Assembly (NCBI RefSeq): GCF_000255705.1
Contig: NZ_JH636456.1
Span: 42,198-80,718 of the forward strand
Length of the DNA stretch: 38,521 nucleotides
Source: Zavarzinella formosa DSM 19928
GTDB taxonomy: Bacteria; Planctomycetota; Planctomycetia; Gemmatales; Gemmataceae
Direction of reading: 5' to 3'
Made by a program: the position numbers and the translations under genes. Positions 1 through 9,101 of this stretch are shown here, in pieces. Every line of letters starts with the position of its first letter. Within the stretch, counting starts at the first letter, position 1. The notes below the pieces were generated by a model that had not been told where the DNA came from, did no database searches, and was given only the letters and a program-made list of their open reading frames with translations.

Positions 1-780
1 GTGGCGCCGGCCGTTCCGGGCGTCTGCCGCCGTCAGTCGTTCGTCGGCCCGGCGGGGCGGACCGTCCGGCGTGTCCCGGACGGTGAAATTCACGGGGATC
101 TCGGCCGCGAACCGCTGCCCGGCCAGTCCCAACAGACGGAGGAACGGAACCGAGGCGCCGTACCCCTCGTCGAAGGTCAGCCAGTCGAACCGCACTCCGT
201 TTTGCCACAGCCTCGCCCATTGTAACGCGGCGATCCGCCACTTCGGACGGAACGGCAACTCGTCGGGGATTCCCGCCGCCCGGCAACGGGGCCGGTCGTC
301 CGCCCACGACGCCGGAAGATACAAGTCCCCCGACAGGAGGGCGCGGAACGATCCTTTGGCCGCCCCGATGTGAACCGTGACGATGCCATTGTCCACTTTG
401 CCGACGCAACCCAGATACTGCCGTTGCACGCCGGGCGTGCGGTCACCCCACTTGCGGCAACTCGTCTCGTCGATCACCCCGACCGTGCCGGTCCCGTCGT
501 CCTCCGTCCCGGCCAGTTCCTCGGCGACCCGCCGTTGAAGCATATCCAACGCCCGGTCATGGTCCCACTTCGCGGTGACCAAAAATTCCTGCAAGGTGCG
601 GACGGCCGTGCCGGCGGCCAGGGCGATCGGCTCGACGCTCTTGCGGTCCAGGTCCGACAGCAGGCCCCGGCAATACGTGTCAAAATGGGCCGCCGTCCGG
701 GCTTGTTTGAAGCACGGACGAAACGGTTTGAGATAGTTGGCGAAGGCCGGTCCGAGGCCCGCGATTTCCTGCTCTGTCAT
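1..780 (-). CDS. IS701-family transposase, N-terminal 260 residues, cut by left window edge
   Basis: DDE-type transposase that would cut and join the ends of its own insertion sequence. The minus-strand frame is open from the ATG at 778-780 to base 1 with no stop, so only the N-terminal part is present. The stretch GVIDETSCRKWG around residue 120 looks like the first catalytic Asp region of IS701-type enzymes (usually IDDTGFPKKG), and TFDEGYGA near residue 212 like the second Asp motif (usually ADxGYG). The third acidic residue would lie beyond the edge. Family assignment is from motif likeness only. The gene sits beside a decayed region, which fits repeated insertion and loss. Confidence 0.75.
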   Translation of the reverse strand, partial: MTEQEIAGLGPAFANYLKPFRPCFKQARTAAHFDTYCRGLLSDLDRKSVEPIALAAGTAVRTLQEFLVTAKWDHDRALDMLQRRVAEELAGTEDDGTGTVGVIDETSCRKWGDRTPGVQRQYLGCVGKVDNGIVTVHIGAAKGSFRALLSGDLYLPASWADDRPRCRAAGIPDELPFRPKWRIAALQWARLWQNGVRFDWLTFDEGYGASVPFLRLLGLAGQRFAAEIPVNFTVRDTPDGPPRRADERLTAADARNGRRH

Positions 781-1206
781 GGGGTTCCCTCCCGATATAC
801 TCCTTATCGAAATTTGGGAACTCGCGCTGTACTGTTAAGCCGAATGACATACGCTGCGGTCTGGCTGAGCTGGTTGATCTTCATCTCGATAGCCCGGCAT
901 GCCCGTTCCCGATCAGACCGGTCAGTGAGTGATGAACGGTTGGGTCGAATGCTTGAATCCTGTGACCGCTAGAAAAGCGAGTCCGTGCGATGTGACAGTC
1001 CTCGCCCGTCCGACGGCCAGACCATTCCCGACGACCTGTCAGCAACGAAGGGAACCCAGTTCATCCATCGACTGCCACCGGGAACGCGATGGGACGGTTT
1101 TGTTTCGTTCCGTGGTTTCGTGTCGGATGCCGTGTCGCCTTGGCTGGCGCTCTGCTCGCTTCGGGTCGTATGGACCACTGTGACTGCCCGTGCGGTGATT
1201 CGTTGC
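781..1206. other. non-coding stretch holding the presumed outer end of the insertion sequence
   Basis: No gene is supported here. The transposase starts at 780 on the minus strand, so the outer end of the element should lie a short way to the right, perhaps near 816-842 (TTGGGAACTCGCGCTGTACT and the following TTAAGCC). The other end is outside the window, so the inverted repeat cannot be confirmed. The overlapping frames are short, mutually antisense and have no ribosome binding sites. Confidence 0.35.
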
Positions 1207-2740
1207 TCAGACCGGCCCCGACGTCTGTGTCGGTGATTCGGGGTCCGCGAGGAGGCGGTCGGCTTGAAACCGTTCCCAAGGCGACGGGACCGCTCCGCCG
1301 GCCACCTTCCATCCCGCGTCGTCGCAGGCATGCATGCGGTCCCTGGACCATTGCCTCAACCGGGGGTGGTGTTCGTCCAGGAAATCAATCACCAGCAACC
1401 GGTCTTCCGGACAGCCAAAACCAGACTCTGTCTCCGGCGCTTCGGGCGACGACGCCAGGCTGGCGTTGATCAGAACGGTTGAGGGTGGCCCGGCGAATTT
1501 CGACTCCCCGACCGCCAGATGAACCCCGGAACCGGCCGCGTCTCGCTTCAAGGCAACCGAGACGCGGGGAGGGAGAGCGATCGGTTCTCCCAACGACCTG
1601 TCGCCAATCAATGGCAGTTCCGGCCGTAGGGCGAGGATCGCCTCTACATGGCCGAGACACCCGGCGCGAATGGCAGTCCGGCCCGTGAGCCGGGCCCCGG
1701 CCATCGCGGCCATCACCGGAAACTCCCTCCGAATCGCCTTGATGTCGTCCGTCTGGAACAGATCCTCCGGCCGGCTTATCAGGTGGTTTCAGGCCGGGTG
1801 ATCCCAAAGACCCTCCCGCCGGAGGTTATCGTCCGGGAGATTCTTACCCGGCAACGGACTCTCGGAGACCGGCAGGAACACGGCGTCCGCCGACCGGGGG
1901 GTCGTGGCCATGCTGCCGCAGGACGATCTTGTCCCGGCAGAATACAGACGCCAACAGCGATTTCTAAACGGGCTCGGTGAGAAATCCAGGGGGAGCAACC
2001 CGAACAGACGGCATTTCCCGGCTCGGGGAAATCCCCGGTGGATCCTCGGGTTGGAGACGCAAACAACGCTTCCGGGCGGGAGGGCAAACCAGAAGTCACG
2101 ACGGTCCATGACGAGGGCCTCCTCCCCCAGCCGCGCGTGGTCGGCAATGATCACCCGGGCGGTTTCATTCAGGGGAAGATTGTCGTCGAGGATCCGGAGC
2201 TTGTCCTCGTACGTTCGCAACCGGCCGCCCAGCGTCTAGGCCCTGGCCGTCGAGGCCGCAGTCATCACCAGCATGGCTTTCGGCCAGGCCCGGGCGGCCT
2301 GCCCGCCAACCGGGCCGGATCGACCCGGCTGGCGTCGTACCGGATCACCCCCGTTCCCGTCCCCGGACAAAATCCAGCATCGCCCGATCCGTCGGCCGGG
2401 GATGCCGATGGAGCCAGCCAAGGCTCGGCGTCGGCAGCACGGCAGGTCTCGTCCCCTCCGAAACCACGACGTGTCCATGTTTTTGCAACCAGTCAACGAT
2501 CACGTCCTCAAGGCCCGCGTGTCCGAGCAGTCAGGTCGGTTTCCCGGGTCGGATCACCCGCAGGAGCAGGTGCGGGACAACGGTTCCGTCGGTCTCTGGG
2601 GAAAAGATGTGCAGACTCTTCCAGAGATCCGAGAAGAAAGGTTTGACCACGGTATGGATGCCGTGACAGTTGACGGTCACTTTCGCCTCCCGACCTGCTG
2701 TCGCCGTCGGAGCGGGGGATGGAAGATTTTCAGTTGGCAT
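1207..2740 (-). pseudogene. decayed helicase-like gene with several in-frame stops and at least one frameshift
   Basis: Reading the minus strand from ATG 2738-2740 gives a protein-like sequence interrupted by stops. A first block with VVKPFFSDLWKSLHIFSPET ends in TGA near 2552. The same frame goes on as LLGHAGLEDVIVDWLQKHG and later MLDFVRGRERG. After a frame change it continues with AWPKAMLVMTAASTARA, a TAG at 2236-2238, LRTYEDKLRILDDN, ARVIIADHARLGEEALV, a TGA at 1789-1791, then HLISRPEDLFQTDDIKAIRR and a tail ending at 1207. The order of blocks reminds me of planctomycete helicase-like (UvsW-type) proteins, but no Walker motifs are visible, so the family is uncertain. What is solid is one long coding frame broken by stops. 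Confidence 0.55.
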
Positions 2741-3133
2741 GGTCGTCTCCGTCGAAAAACGGGTTCGCATGGTTTCCGCCACGCACCCGAGGCACGAACG
2801 ATCAGGGTGATCAACTCCAACAGGAAGGGCGACTCAAAAACGCCGCCTTTGGCCGGACGCATCGTACCCGAAACGTCCCTAGCAAGATCGTGGTTTCTGA
2901 CATTCATGCCAATGATGCCGCCCGGCTTTCCGACGGCCTGAATGGCGGGGTGATGAACAACGACTACTGACGGCTTCTCGGTCGCCAAGTGAGCGACAAG
3001 TTGATGATGGTTGGTTGTCACGGCTGAAGTCACGCCGGGCGGCAAGGGACTTTCGGGGGCGGGTGTCTTGCCCGGGTTGCCGGACGGTTTGATCGCCGCA
3101 TCTCGTCGTCGCGGACCGGCGAGGAGAGGTTTC

Positions 3134-3149
3134 TAATAAGCGCTTATTA
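3134..3149. repeat. 16-bp perfect palindrome, core TAAGCGCTTA (copy 1)
   Basis: TAATAAGC followed by its exact reverse complement GCTTATTA. The central ten bases TAAGCGCTTA recur exactly in the second palindrome at 4684-4699, about 1.55 kb away. Such a site could bind a dimeric protein or mark an element boundary. No function is shown by the sequence. Confidence 0.6.
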
Positions 3150-4683
3150 CCCCCTGCCGGATCTGCCGAACACGGCTGTTCGGACTGGTCAGGAAACCGG
3201 ATCGCGAGTTCGGGAAACTGGCCGGATCAGGGGCAAACTCCCCTCCCTTCTCCGGCCAGCGATCTCGGTCACTAATGACCGGCAGTTGTTTGAAGGGCCC
3301 GCCGGATGCCGGGGCGGACAGACAGGGCGAAGAATTCATACAGAGACGACGAATGAAAAACGCAGGACCGTGACGACAACTCGGGCGGGCAATACTCGTG
3401 GCCGGCTGACAATGGCGGCGGGAAAAGGCTGTCCTTGCCCCGCGACGGGCGCTGCTCCTCCCGAAAGGACATTGGCGTGTCCATCCGGCAGGCCTGTTAT
3501 GTGCGCGAGACTGTTCGTTGCCGGTCCGCGAAACAGCGACACCGGCTTGTCGACCACTGCCCGGTCTGGGCAAGGCATCGAATGCCCGGGAAGCCGCCGG
3601 CCTGCGGCAGACCGAACTCGAAGCTCGAATTTTCAAGGACATGGACAACAACCGGATTGCTGCGGCGACCGACATGATGGAGGGAAGCAGTGCAATATTC
3701 TTGGTCTTCCCGATCCCGTTGCGGCCGCACAATATTGATATTCGCTTCCGATTTGAATCCACAAAACAGGCGAGTACTGGAGTCGGAATATTTATCCCCG
3801 GCAAGGGGATGGCAAGATGGAGCAGCCGGCCCGGAACAAGGAAGTGTCGGACATAATCGCCAGGCGGAGCGAACCCTCCGGACTGACGTCGAGTCACACT
3901 CGTTGGAATAAATCGTCATGGTCCCACGGTTCCCAGATCGGGCGATCGTCGATCTGCTCCCGCACGCCGGGCGACGCCAAATGTCAGAAAACGGCGGAGC
4001 GGCCGCCCGAGGAGCGAGCGGTGATTTTTGGGGGAGGCTCATGACCTCGGTTGAGGTTGGGGCTGTGAAGCGGTCCGGCCATCGTGCCGGGATTCACTCG
4101 GATCATTTTGACAGCTCATTGTGGAAGCACGATCTCGGATGCCATATTTGCTCAATCCTGTCGCATTTCTTTGCCAGCCGTGTGTCGGTCGAATTGCCGG
4201 GTTTCTTGTGATGTCCGGCACTAATCAGTGATCAAATGAGCCGGATGAGACCGGTTCCCGAAGCAAATTCACGATGCGGGAGGGTGACAAACATCGGGCG
4301 GTCCCTGCCGACCCGTTTCCGAAAACGCCGGAATCAGCCGTCAATCCAAGTGAACGTCGCGACTTTTCCGGGACCTCTAAATCCGTGCGGAGTTTCCAAA
4401 ACCGAAACTCAACCGCCTCCCAGGGGCGCGTCCTCATTTTAAAAACCGGCAGAAGTCCCCCGAATGTGCCACACGATTTGAGCCACTTTTGCCTGTTTAC
4501 GGGCTTTTGGAGTCGGACAGCGTGTGTTTTCTCGTCTTCTTGGAGGTTTGTCAGGGCATTTTTGACAATTGAAAATCATCTTGGACCACTTCTGCCCCAA
4601 AGGATCGAGAGGAAGACAAAGCGTCAGCTGATGAAAGAAGGTGAGGGGCGAGTCAACTCTCTTGCGAGGCAATTCCATGTTCC

Positions 4684-4699
4684 GAGTAAGCGCTTACTC
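4684..4699. repeat. 16-bp perfect palindrome, core TAAGCGCTTA (copy 2)
   Basis: GAGTAAGC followed by GCTTACTC, a perfect palindrome sharing the ten-base core with the copy at 3134-3149. It is followed 14 bases later by the inverted repeat at 4714-4759. Confidence 0.6.
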
Positions 4700-4713
4700 A
4701 AAGTTCAATAAAC

Positions 4714-4759
4714 CCCCTTTTTGGAAAAGCATCCAACGATGAAACATTTCAAAAAGGGG
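4714..4759. repeat. inverted repeat CCCCTTTTT / AAAAAGGGG
   Basis: Nine-base arms at 4714-4722 and 4751-4759 separated by 28 bases. It could form a long-looped hairpin and might act as a weak bidirectional terminator or element end. Nothing else supports a role. Confidence 0.4.
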
Positions 4760-4864
4760 CCTCAGAATACCCGCGTCACCTGTCATCCGGAGCCGTTCCA
4801 CTTGATGTTGATATCCCGCATCCGCTGTTCCGGAGGACTGGCCTCGGCCGTGCCGGCGCTGATT

Positions 4865-5128
4865 TCAACCGACGATCCTCCAGCCAAATCTTAGGTGAGG
4901 CCGGGAGTAGGTGATGTTATTCTTCGTGACTTTCACCGCCCTGCGGATGGCGGACAAAGGGTTGGCTGTCGGCATTGAAAGCCTCGGTTTTCTTATTTGG
5001 ACGGATAACCGGTAAAACCTCACTCGGTCACCGAAGACCATGCCGTCGGCAAGTGAAAGGTGGTTTGAATGCAGCTTCGCGAAGAAATGTTTGGAGTAGT
5101 CAGGAAATATTAATTTGAATCGGCTCAT
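4865..5128 (-). CDS. hypothetical small protein (87 aa), possibly a remnant
   Basis: I do not recognise this protein. The ATG at 5126-5128 is preceded on the minus strand by a strong purine-rich ribosome site (GGGAGGGAGAG), the main reason to list it. The product is basic, with no signal peptide or clear membrane segment, and includes AVKVTKNNITYSRPHLRF. Its codon use is more A/T-rich than neighbouring genes. Sequence past the stop (to about 4790), read in another frame, also looks protein-like (RMRDINIKWNGSG), so this may be the front half of a frameshifted gene. Confidence 0.3.
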   Translation of the reverse strand: MSRFKLIFPDYSKHFFAKLHSNHLSLADGMVFGDRVRFYRLSVQIRKPRLSMPTANPLSAIRRAVKVTKNNITYSRPHLRFGWRIVG

Positions 5129-5450
5129 TGGATTGCTCTCCCTCCCTGATAATCCCGAAGAGCAAACGGTGTATCAAATTTACTTGCGGCTCTCCAAAGT
5201 ATCTGATCGCGGAAAAAATCGCCTTTGATCGATTTGCTTCCCATGAGTCAATCGCCTCGACAATCCAGTCACCAGACGAGGGCTTGATATCGCCCCGTCA
5301 GGCCTCAGCAAGTCTGTCAGTCATCCTTGAGGTTTGGCGATCAAAACCTTGCCACCGTAACCTCGCCCGACCGTCCGGACCAGAAATTGAGCAGAGTATG
5401 AAATACCATAGCGTGGTTGAAAGCCGCCTTTCCAAAAATGAAAGCGAAGA

Positions 5451-5538
5451 CCCTCACTCCAACCCTCTCCCGCAAAGCCGGGAGAGGGGGAAATCGGGGC
5501 TCTTTCTCCCGGCTTTGCGGCTGAGGGTTGGGTGAGGG
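5451..5538. repeat. long imperfect inverted repeat (REP/MITE-like hairpin)
   Basis: The left arm begins CCCTCACTCCAACCCTC and the right arm ends GAGGGTTGGGTGAGGG. Inside, CGCAAAGCCGGGAGA and its complement TCTCCCGGCTTTGCG pair, so arms of roughly 40 bases fold around a short centre with few mismatches. It lies just beyond the end of the minus-strand haem-protein gene. It looks like a dispersed intergenic repeat and may also stop transcription of the minus-strand operon. Confidence 0.7.
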
Positions 5539-5600
5539 GGCAACTCCACCGACCACCACACCAAAAGGAACTCCGCTATAATTCTCGGCGTTGCTTGCCA

Positions 5601-6032
5601 TCAGCGTCCGGTCCCATCTCCCGCCCCAAGCGTCGGAGCGAGTTTTCCAAGCCCCTCTTCCCGCGTGTGCTGATGACAGCGGACGCAAGTGATGGTCATG
5701 TCCACGCAGGCCAGGGTGGCCCCGTCGATGTTTTTCGCCCCGGCTTTCTCGATCACCGTCTCGGCCGCCCGTTGGAAGTTATTCGCGTACAGTTCATACC
5801 CCGGCGTGTTGAGGGCCTTGCGGAACTGCGCCTGCTTTGAGATCCGCAGCAGTTCCTCGGCCCCCTTCCGCACCTTGGCGAAGTCGTTCAGAGTCAGCCC
5901 CTCCAGCAGAGTCTGGGACTCCTTCAGTTTGGCCGCCATCAGCGGGTCCGGTTCCCGCTTCTTCTTATCCTGGGATGCCGAGGGGACGGCCAGCAAGGGC
6001 AGCAGCAAGACAGAGCAAAGAAATCGGCGCAT
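5601..6032 (-). CDS. secreted c-type haem protein, cytochrome c'-like (143 aa)
   Basis: Exported protein with one covalent haem site. Residues 1-20 form a signal peptide (MRR, hydrophobic run, Ala-Ser end), followed by a Lys-rich linker and a mostly helical body. A single CxxCH haem motif (CVRCH) lies at residues 116-120, near the C-terminus as in cytochrome c'. I chose ATG 6030-6032 over the upstream ATG at 6054-6056 because GGAGA sits about 10 bases before it and it starts directly on the signal peptide. It is probably the last gene of a run with the PPOX and DUF2294 genes, starting 42 bases after the PPOX stop. Likely role is electron transfer or gas binding; no partner is visible. Confidence 0.65.
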   Translation of the reverse strand: MRRFLCSVLLLPLLAVPSASQDKKKREPDPLMAAKLKESQTLLEGLTLNDFAKVRKGAEELLRISKQAQFRKALNTPGYELYANNFQRAAETVIEKAGAKNIDGATLACVDMTITCVRCHQHTREEGLGKLAPTLGAGDGTGR

Positions 6033-6074
6033 GGGAAGATTCTCCAAGGGGATCATTGCAAAAAGCCACGGTGA

Positions 6075-6572
6075 TCACCCCGGCGGGGTGACATGCCGTT
6101 CGATTCGGGTGGCCTGGGCAGCCTCCCGACCCGTCATTTGCCCGATTCGGATCCTGTAGTACACGGGCGTGAGCGTCTCCGTCGGGTCGCAGCTGGCGCG
6201 TGCAGTCCAGGCCATGTCGCCCGGCTCCCACCACATGGGATCGGTCTTGAGAACCTGCCACGCCATGAGTCGCTCCTTGTCGTTACCCGGCCTCTCGGGC
6301 AACTCCTCGTAGCGCCCGAAAGCAATGACGCTTACCCACTGGTTGTTCGCGGCAACCTCGCCCGTCTCGACGCAGACCAGCGGATTGGCTCGCATCCACT
6401 CAACCTTTTGGCCAAAGGTTGTGAAACCATACAGGCACTCGGACGCCTCATGGAGAGCGAGGTAAACGGGAACGACGTATGGCTGGTTCTCGCGCGAGCA
6501 AGCCAGCCTGGCCAGCCTCGATCCGGCCAGCGCCCGGAAGCACTCTTCCCTGCTCATCTCACGGATCAACAT
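6075..6572 (-). CDS. pyridoxamine 5'-phosphate oxidase-like (NimA-type) flavin protein (165 aa)
   Basis: Small split-barrel protein of the PPOX superfamily, whose members bind FMN or F420 and reduce or oxidise small molecules. Family features are an N-terminal helix (MSREECFRALAGSRLARLAC), then a strand reading QPYVVPVYLALHE, then YGFTTFGQKVEWMRANPLVCVE, the usual NimA-like core where FMN phosphate is held. The C-terminal third (PVYYRIRIGQMTGREA) matches the closing strand. The ATG has GAGGTGAG just upstream. It begins 3 bases after the DUF2294 stop, so the two are surely co-transcribed. Similar proteins occur in hypoxia regulons such as DosR of mycobacteria. The substrate is unknown. Confidence 0.75.
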   Translation of the reverse strand: MLIREMSREECFRALAGSRLARLACSRENQPYVVPVYLALHEASECLYGFTTFGQKVEWMRANPLVCVETGEVAANNQWVSVIAFGRYEELPERPGNDKERLMAWQVLKTDPMWWEPGDMAWTARASCDPTETLTPVYYRIRIGQMTGREAAQATRIERHVTPPG

Positions 6573-6575
6573 CTC

Positions 6576-7139
6576 TCACCTCTGTCGGAATGTTTTCGAC
6601 ATCGCCTGACGGCCTGTCGCCGACATGTGTTTTCCGGCCTGGACGGCCGTTGCCACGGACGTGATGTCTTTGCGGGAGGTCGCCCGGGCAGAAGTCTCCG
6701 CAATCAGGTTCGCGGCGTTGCCCGTCTTCGTCTCGGAGGAGCGGCGACCTGATTTGCCGACTATTTCGCGAGGGGCGAACAGGGATTCGGCGAGGACGGT
6801 TTTCGTCGTGAATATTTGCGCCACACTACCGGAAGCCAGGTCGATTTCCGAAGTCTTGTCGCGTATTTTCATCCCGGTGATTCGCCTGATCCGCCCCGCT
6901 AGGCCATCGGTGACATCGGCGAACAGTCGCCGGTGGAACTCCCGAACCCGGGCGGCCCCGGCCGGGCTTCTCACAAGCGATTTTTCCTCGTCAGTAAGGG
7001 AGCCGTGTAGCGCGATCACGACCGTGTCCTCGATCATGAAAACGGCCGCCCATTCCCGTCCGTGCGACGTATGTCGCTTCTCGGAATCGCGAGCGGCTCT
7101 TGCGATTTTTTCACCGATGTTTTCTTGTGATTTGTCCAT
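6576..7139 (-). CDS. DUF2294 domain protein (187 aa)
   Basis: Cytoplasmic protein of unknown function. Residues about 5-120 match the DUF2294 pattern: an early helix, VVIALHGSLTDEEKSLV in the middle, the REFHRRLF helix, then RRITGMKIRDKTSEIDL and an IFTTK strand. The C-terminal 65 residues are Ser/Thr/Ala/Arg-rich and probably disordered, an extension beyond the domain. The start has AGGAGTG upstream. It leads a three-gene run (DUF2294, PPOX, haem protein). DUF2294 genes are often found with stress or ion-transport genes; I cannot assign a reaction. Confidence 0.65.
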   Translation of the reverse strand: MDKSQENIGEKIARAARDSEKRHTSHGREWAAVFMIEDTVVIALHGSLTDEEKSLVRSPAGAARVREFHRRLFADVTDGLAGRIRRITGMKIRDKTSEIDLASGSVAQIFTTKTVLAESLFAPREIVGKSGRRSSETKTGNAANLIAETSARATSRKDITSVATAVQAGKHMSATGRQAMSKTFRQR

Positions 7140-7309
7140 TGTTTCACTCCTGCGGTCGCTGACATGACATCGGCAACCCTGTCGGACTCGAACTGTTGAA
7201 TTCCTTCGCGTGAGCCCGATGCAAAAGACCCGGCGAGGCGTTCGTCACCGGGACACCTCCGGACTTCGCCAACCTGCCGCGACATGTTCCGCCTGACCAT
7301 TCCGGCGTG

Positions 7310-7879
7310 TCATTGCACGTGTTCGACGAGAAACCACACCTGCAACTCGTTCGTGCGAATGACATCGGAAACGATGAGGTCGTTGGTTCCCAGATCGCCG
7401 TTGTCCGCGGACACCCGGGCCATGGCGCGGGCCTCCAGGAGGAGGATTTCATGGGCCTGAAGCAGGCGGGCGATTTGAGTCGCCGAATCTTCGCGGCCCT
7501 TGGGGGCCTGCGGAATGAGCGTGGCCGCGGCCACATCCGCCGCCATCGCGATCGTGACTCCGCCGAGTGTCTGCACTCGTTCGGCCAGCAGATCGGCCAG
7601 TTTGGATTGCTCTTCAAAATGTTTGTCGAACAACAAGTGAAGCATGTAAAACGTGGGCCCAGACGTCTGCCAGTGATGCTTCTTACACAGATCCCGCATG
7701 GTGAGCGTGTCGGCCAGCAACTGGTTCAGGTTGTCGATGTTGAGGGCCGCCGCCGATTCGTCCAGGGCCAGCGGATTCCGGCGGGCCACATTGAATGATT
7801 GCGTCTCGGCCCGTGCGGACGGCACAACCGGTTCCTTGAGATGAGACTGGTCGACGCGGGTGATGGCTGAATTCGACAT
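7310..7879 (-). CDS. dps: Dps-family DNA-protecting ferritin (189 aa)
   Basis: Dps proteins form a 12-subunit shell that oxidises and stores iron with peroxide, shielding DNA. The signature is clear around residues 68-105: HHWQTSGPTFYMLHLLFDKH followed by FEEQSKLADLLAERVQTLGG, which carries the His, Asp and Glu ligands of the dimer-interface ferroxidase site. The N-terminal 45 residues are extra and variable, as is common for the DNA-binding tail. I start at ATG 7877-7879 because AGGAGT lies seven bases upstream; the frame remains open further upstream without a better site. Its neighbours are stress genes on the same strand, spaced widely enough to have separate promoters. Confidence 0.88.
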   Translation of the reverse strand: MSNSAITRVDQSHLKEPVVPSARAETQSFNVARRNPLALDESAAALNIDNLNQLLADTLTMRDLCKKHHWQTSGPTFYMLHLLFDKHFEEQSKLADLLAERVQTLGGVTIAMAADVAAATLIPQAPKGREDSATQIARLLQAHEILLLEARAMARVSADNGDLGTNDLIVSDVIRTNELQVWFLVEHVQ

Positions 7880-7961
7880 GGACGGACTCCTGTGTTGAAA
7901 GCGGGTATTTGGCGGCATGGAACACCGCGGCACGAATGGCTGGCGCCGCAAGGCACGCTTG

Positions 7962-8501
7962 TCACACCAGTTCGGGGACGGGCGTTTCGGGCAGATGCAA
8001 TTGGGTTTCCAGGGCGCCCGAATAGCTCAGATTTCCCCGGGCATGGATCACTTCGTCATGAGTTCCGTGAACCACCAGCATGAACCGGCCGTTTTTCACT
8101 TCCGTCTCGTATTGAAGAACGCTGTCCCTGGGGATTCCGATGTTCGCCAGCGCGGCGCCGAGGGCGCTAAAGCCGCCAACGACGGCGGCGCCTTCAAGAG
8201 CGCCGACGATCCAGGCCACCAAGGGGCCGGCCACCAGCAACGGGCCGACGCCCGGAATCCAAAAGAACGCGGATCCAAACAACAATCCCCAGAACCCTCC
8301 CCAAAAAGCGCCCTGTTTGCCCCAATAAAGCATTCGGTCGCCGGTGTTGTAGTAGCCGACGACGTGCTCCTCCGTGTGGTAGTCCTTGCCCACAATCGAC
8401 AGATTCTTCATGTCGAAGCCGTCTTTCTGCAGGTTGCGAATCGCCGCCTCCGCCTTCTCGTGCGATTTAAACACCGCGACGACTGAGTTCGTGATGGTCA
8501 T
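7962..8501 (-). CDS. general stress protein with glycine-rich hydrophobic centre (179 aa)
   Basis: Resembles the general-stress / low-temperature-induced protein group (GspM/YflT-like N-terminus). Residues 1-45 form an alpha/beta module (TNSVVAVFKSHEKAEAAIRN). Residues about 62-122 are Gly/Ala/Trp-rich and hydrophobic (GGFWGLLFGSAFF and later blocks), like a membrane-interacting glycine-zipper. Residues 125-165 are a second soluble module (LQYETEVKNGRFMLVVHG). ATG 8499-8501 has AAGGGA upstream; the longer reading frame has no such site. A deleted copy of the same gene lies at 16517-16700. Function is unknown beyond stress association. Confidence 0.65.
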   Translation of the reverse strand: MTITNSVVAVFKSHEKAEAAIRNLQKDGFDMKNLSIVGKDYHTEEHVVGYYNTGDRMLYWGKQGAFWGGFWGLLFGSAFFWIPGVGPLLVAGPLVAWIVGALEGAAVVGGFSALGAALANIGIPRDSVLQYETEVKNGRFMLVVHGTHDEVIHARGNLSYSGALETQLHLPETPVPELV

Positions 8502-8543
8502 CGTTTGGATCCCTTTTAGAAAAATGATGTGAATGAACAGGAT

Positions 8544-8578
8544 GCGGGTCATTCCAAAGGAATTCTGGAATGATCCGC
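8544..8578. repeat. 13-bp hairpin upstream of the general stress gene
   Basis: Arms 8544-8556 (GCGGGTCATTCCA) and 8566-8578 pair at 12 of 13 positions with a nine-base loop. It lies between the minus-strand genes starting at 8953 and 8501. It may end transcription from the upstream gene or act as an operator for the downstream one. No T-run follows on the minus strand. Confidence 0.45.
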
Positions 8579-8689
8579 ACCCGCACGATGGCCCGCCCGC
8601 TCGATTTCGCCTGGTCATCGTCTTCGACCCGGTTGATCAGTAGCGACCGGGAACGCCCGTGGGAAATGTTTTGTCATCAACCACGGCGA

Positions 8690-8953
8690 TTACGCCTTGT
8701 GGCCCGTCGCCACAATGTTCTTGCCGGATTCGACGGCCGTGACCAAGTTCTTGTCGTCCTTGTGCGTGGTCAGCCGGACACATGTGCCGGCCTTCAGGTC
8801 CGTGGCTTTGCTGGCGTGACCGTCGCAGGTGACCTTGGCGTCCTTCGCCACGGTATGACAATGTTGCTCGCCTTTGCCACACGTGGTGGTGAGCTTGTCG
8901 CCGGCCACGCTGACGACCTTGCCGTCGTGCGTGTTCGAGGTGGATTCCTTCAT
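8690..8953 (-). CDS. small hydrophilic stress-island protein (87 aa), unknown
   Basis: I do not recognise a named family. The product is soluble, without signal or membrane segment. It starts with KESTSNTHDGKVVSVAGDKL and looks like a small beta-barrel: alternating strands, two Cys-containing segments (TTTCGKGEQHCH and VTCDGHASK) and a third Cys at TCVRL. The His and Cys could bind metal. The ATG at 8951-8953 has AGGAGA seven bases upstream; the frame extends upstream but without a better site. Position between a BON protein and a general stress protein suggests stress induction. Confidence 0.6.
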   Translation of the reverse strand: MKESTSNTHDGKVVSVAGDKLTTTCGKGEQHCHTVAKDAKVTCDGHASKATDLKAGTCVRLTTHKDDKNLVTAVESGKNIVATGHKA

Positions 8954-9101
8954 GTCGTTCTCCTGAGTATCAAGTTGTTCATCAATGATCGGACGGTCGC
9001 AATATGCAAACGCCCCAAACAAATCCGTCACATCGAAGAGATGGTGGCTTGTCCTTCCGACGGAGAGGTCCGTTTCGATCTGCCACGGTCGAAACAGTTC
9101 G

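Larger units (their letters stand above)
2741..4864. other. long stretch without a convincing gene
   Basis: About 2.1 kb in which frames on both strands are short, rich in Arg/Pro/Ser and lack start signals. Base composition drifts to more A and T from about 4480 onward, unlike the flanking genes. It holds two related palindromes (3134-3149 and 4684-4699) and an inverted repeat at 4714-4759. I see no recognisable domain. It is probably degraded mobile or intergenic DNA. Confidence 0.5.

Noticed and set aside
370-972. A 200-codon plus-strand frame at the left end
   Set aside because: Antisense to the transposase for most of its length, with no family likeness.
3133-3897. Possible P-loop (GRNGIGKTKN) on the minus strand
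   Set aside because: The flanking sequence lacks the strand and helix of a Walker A site and the frame has no other motif or start signal; most likely chance.
5128-5535. Plus-strand frame of 135 codons
   Set aside because: It ends within the long hairpin repeat, has no start signal and no domain; probably chance.
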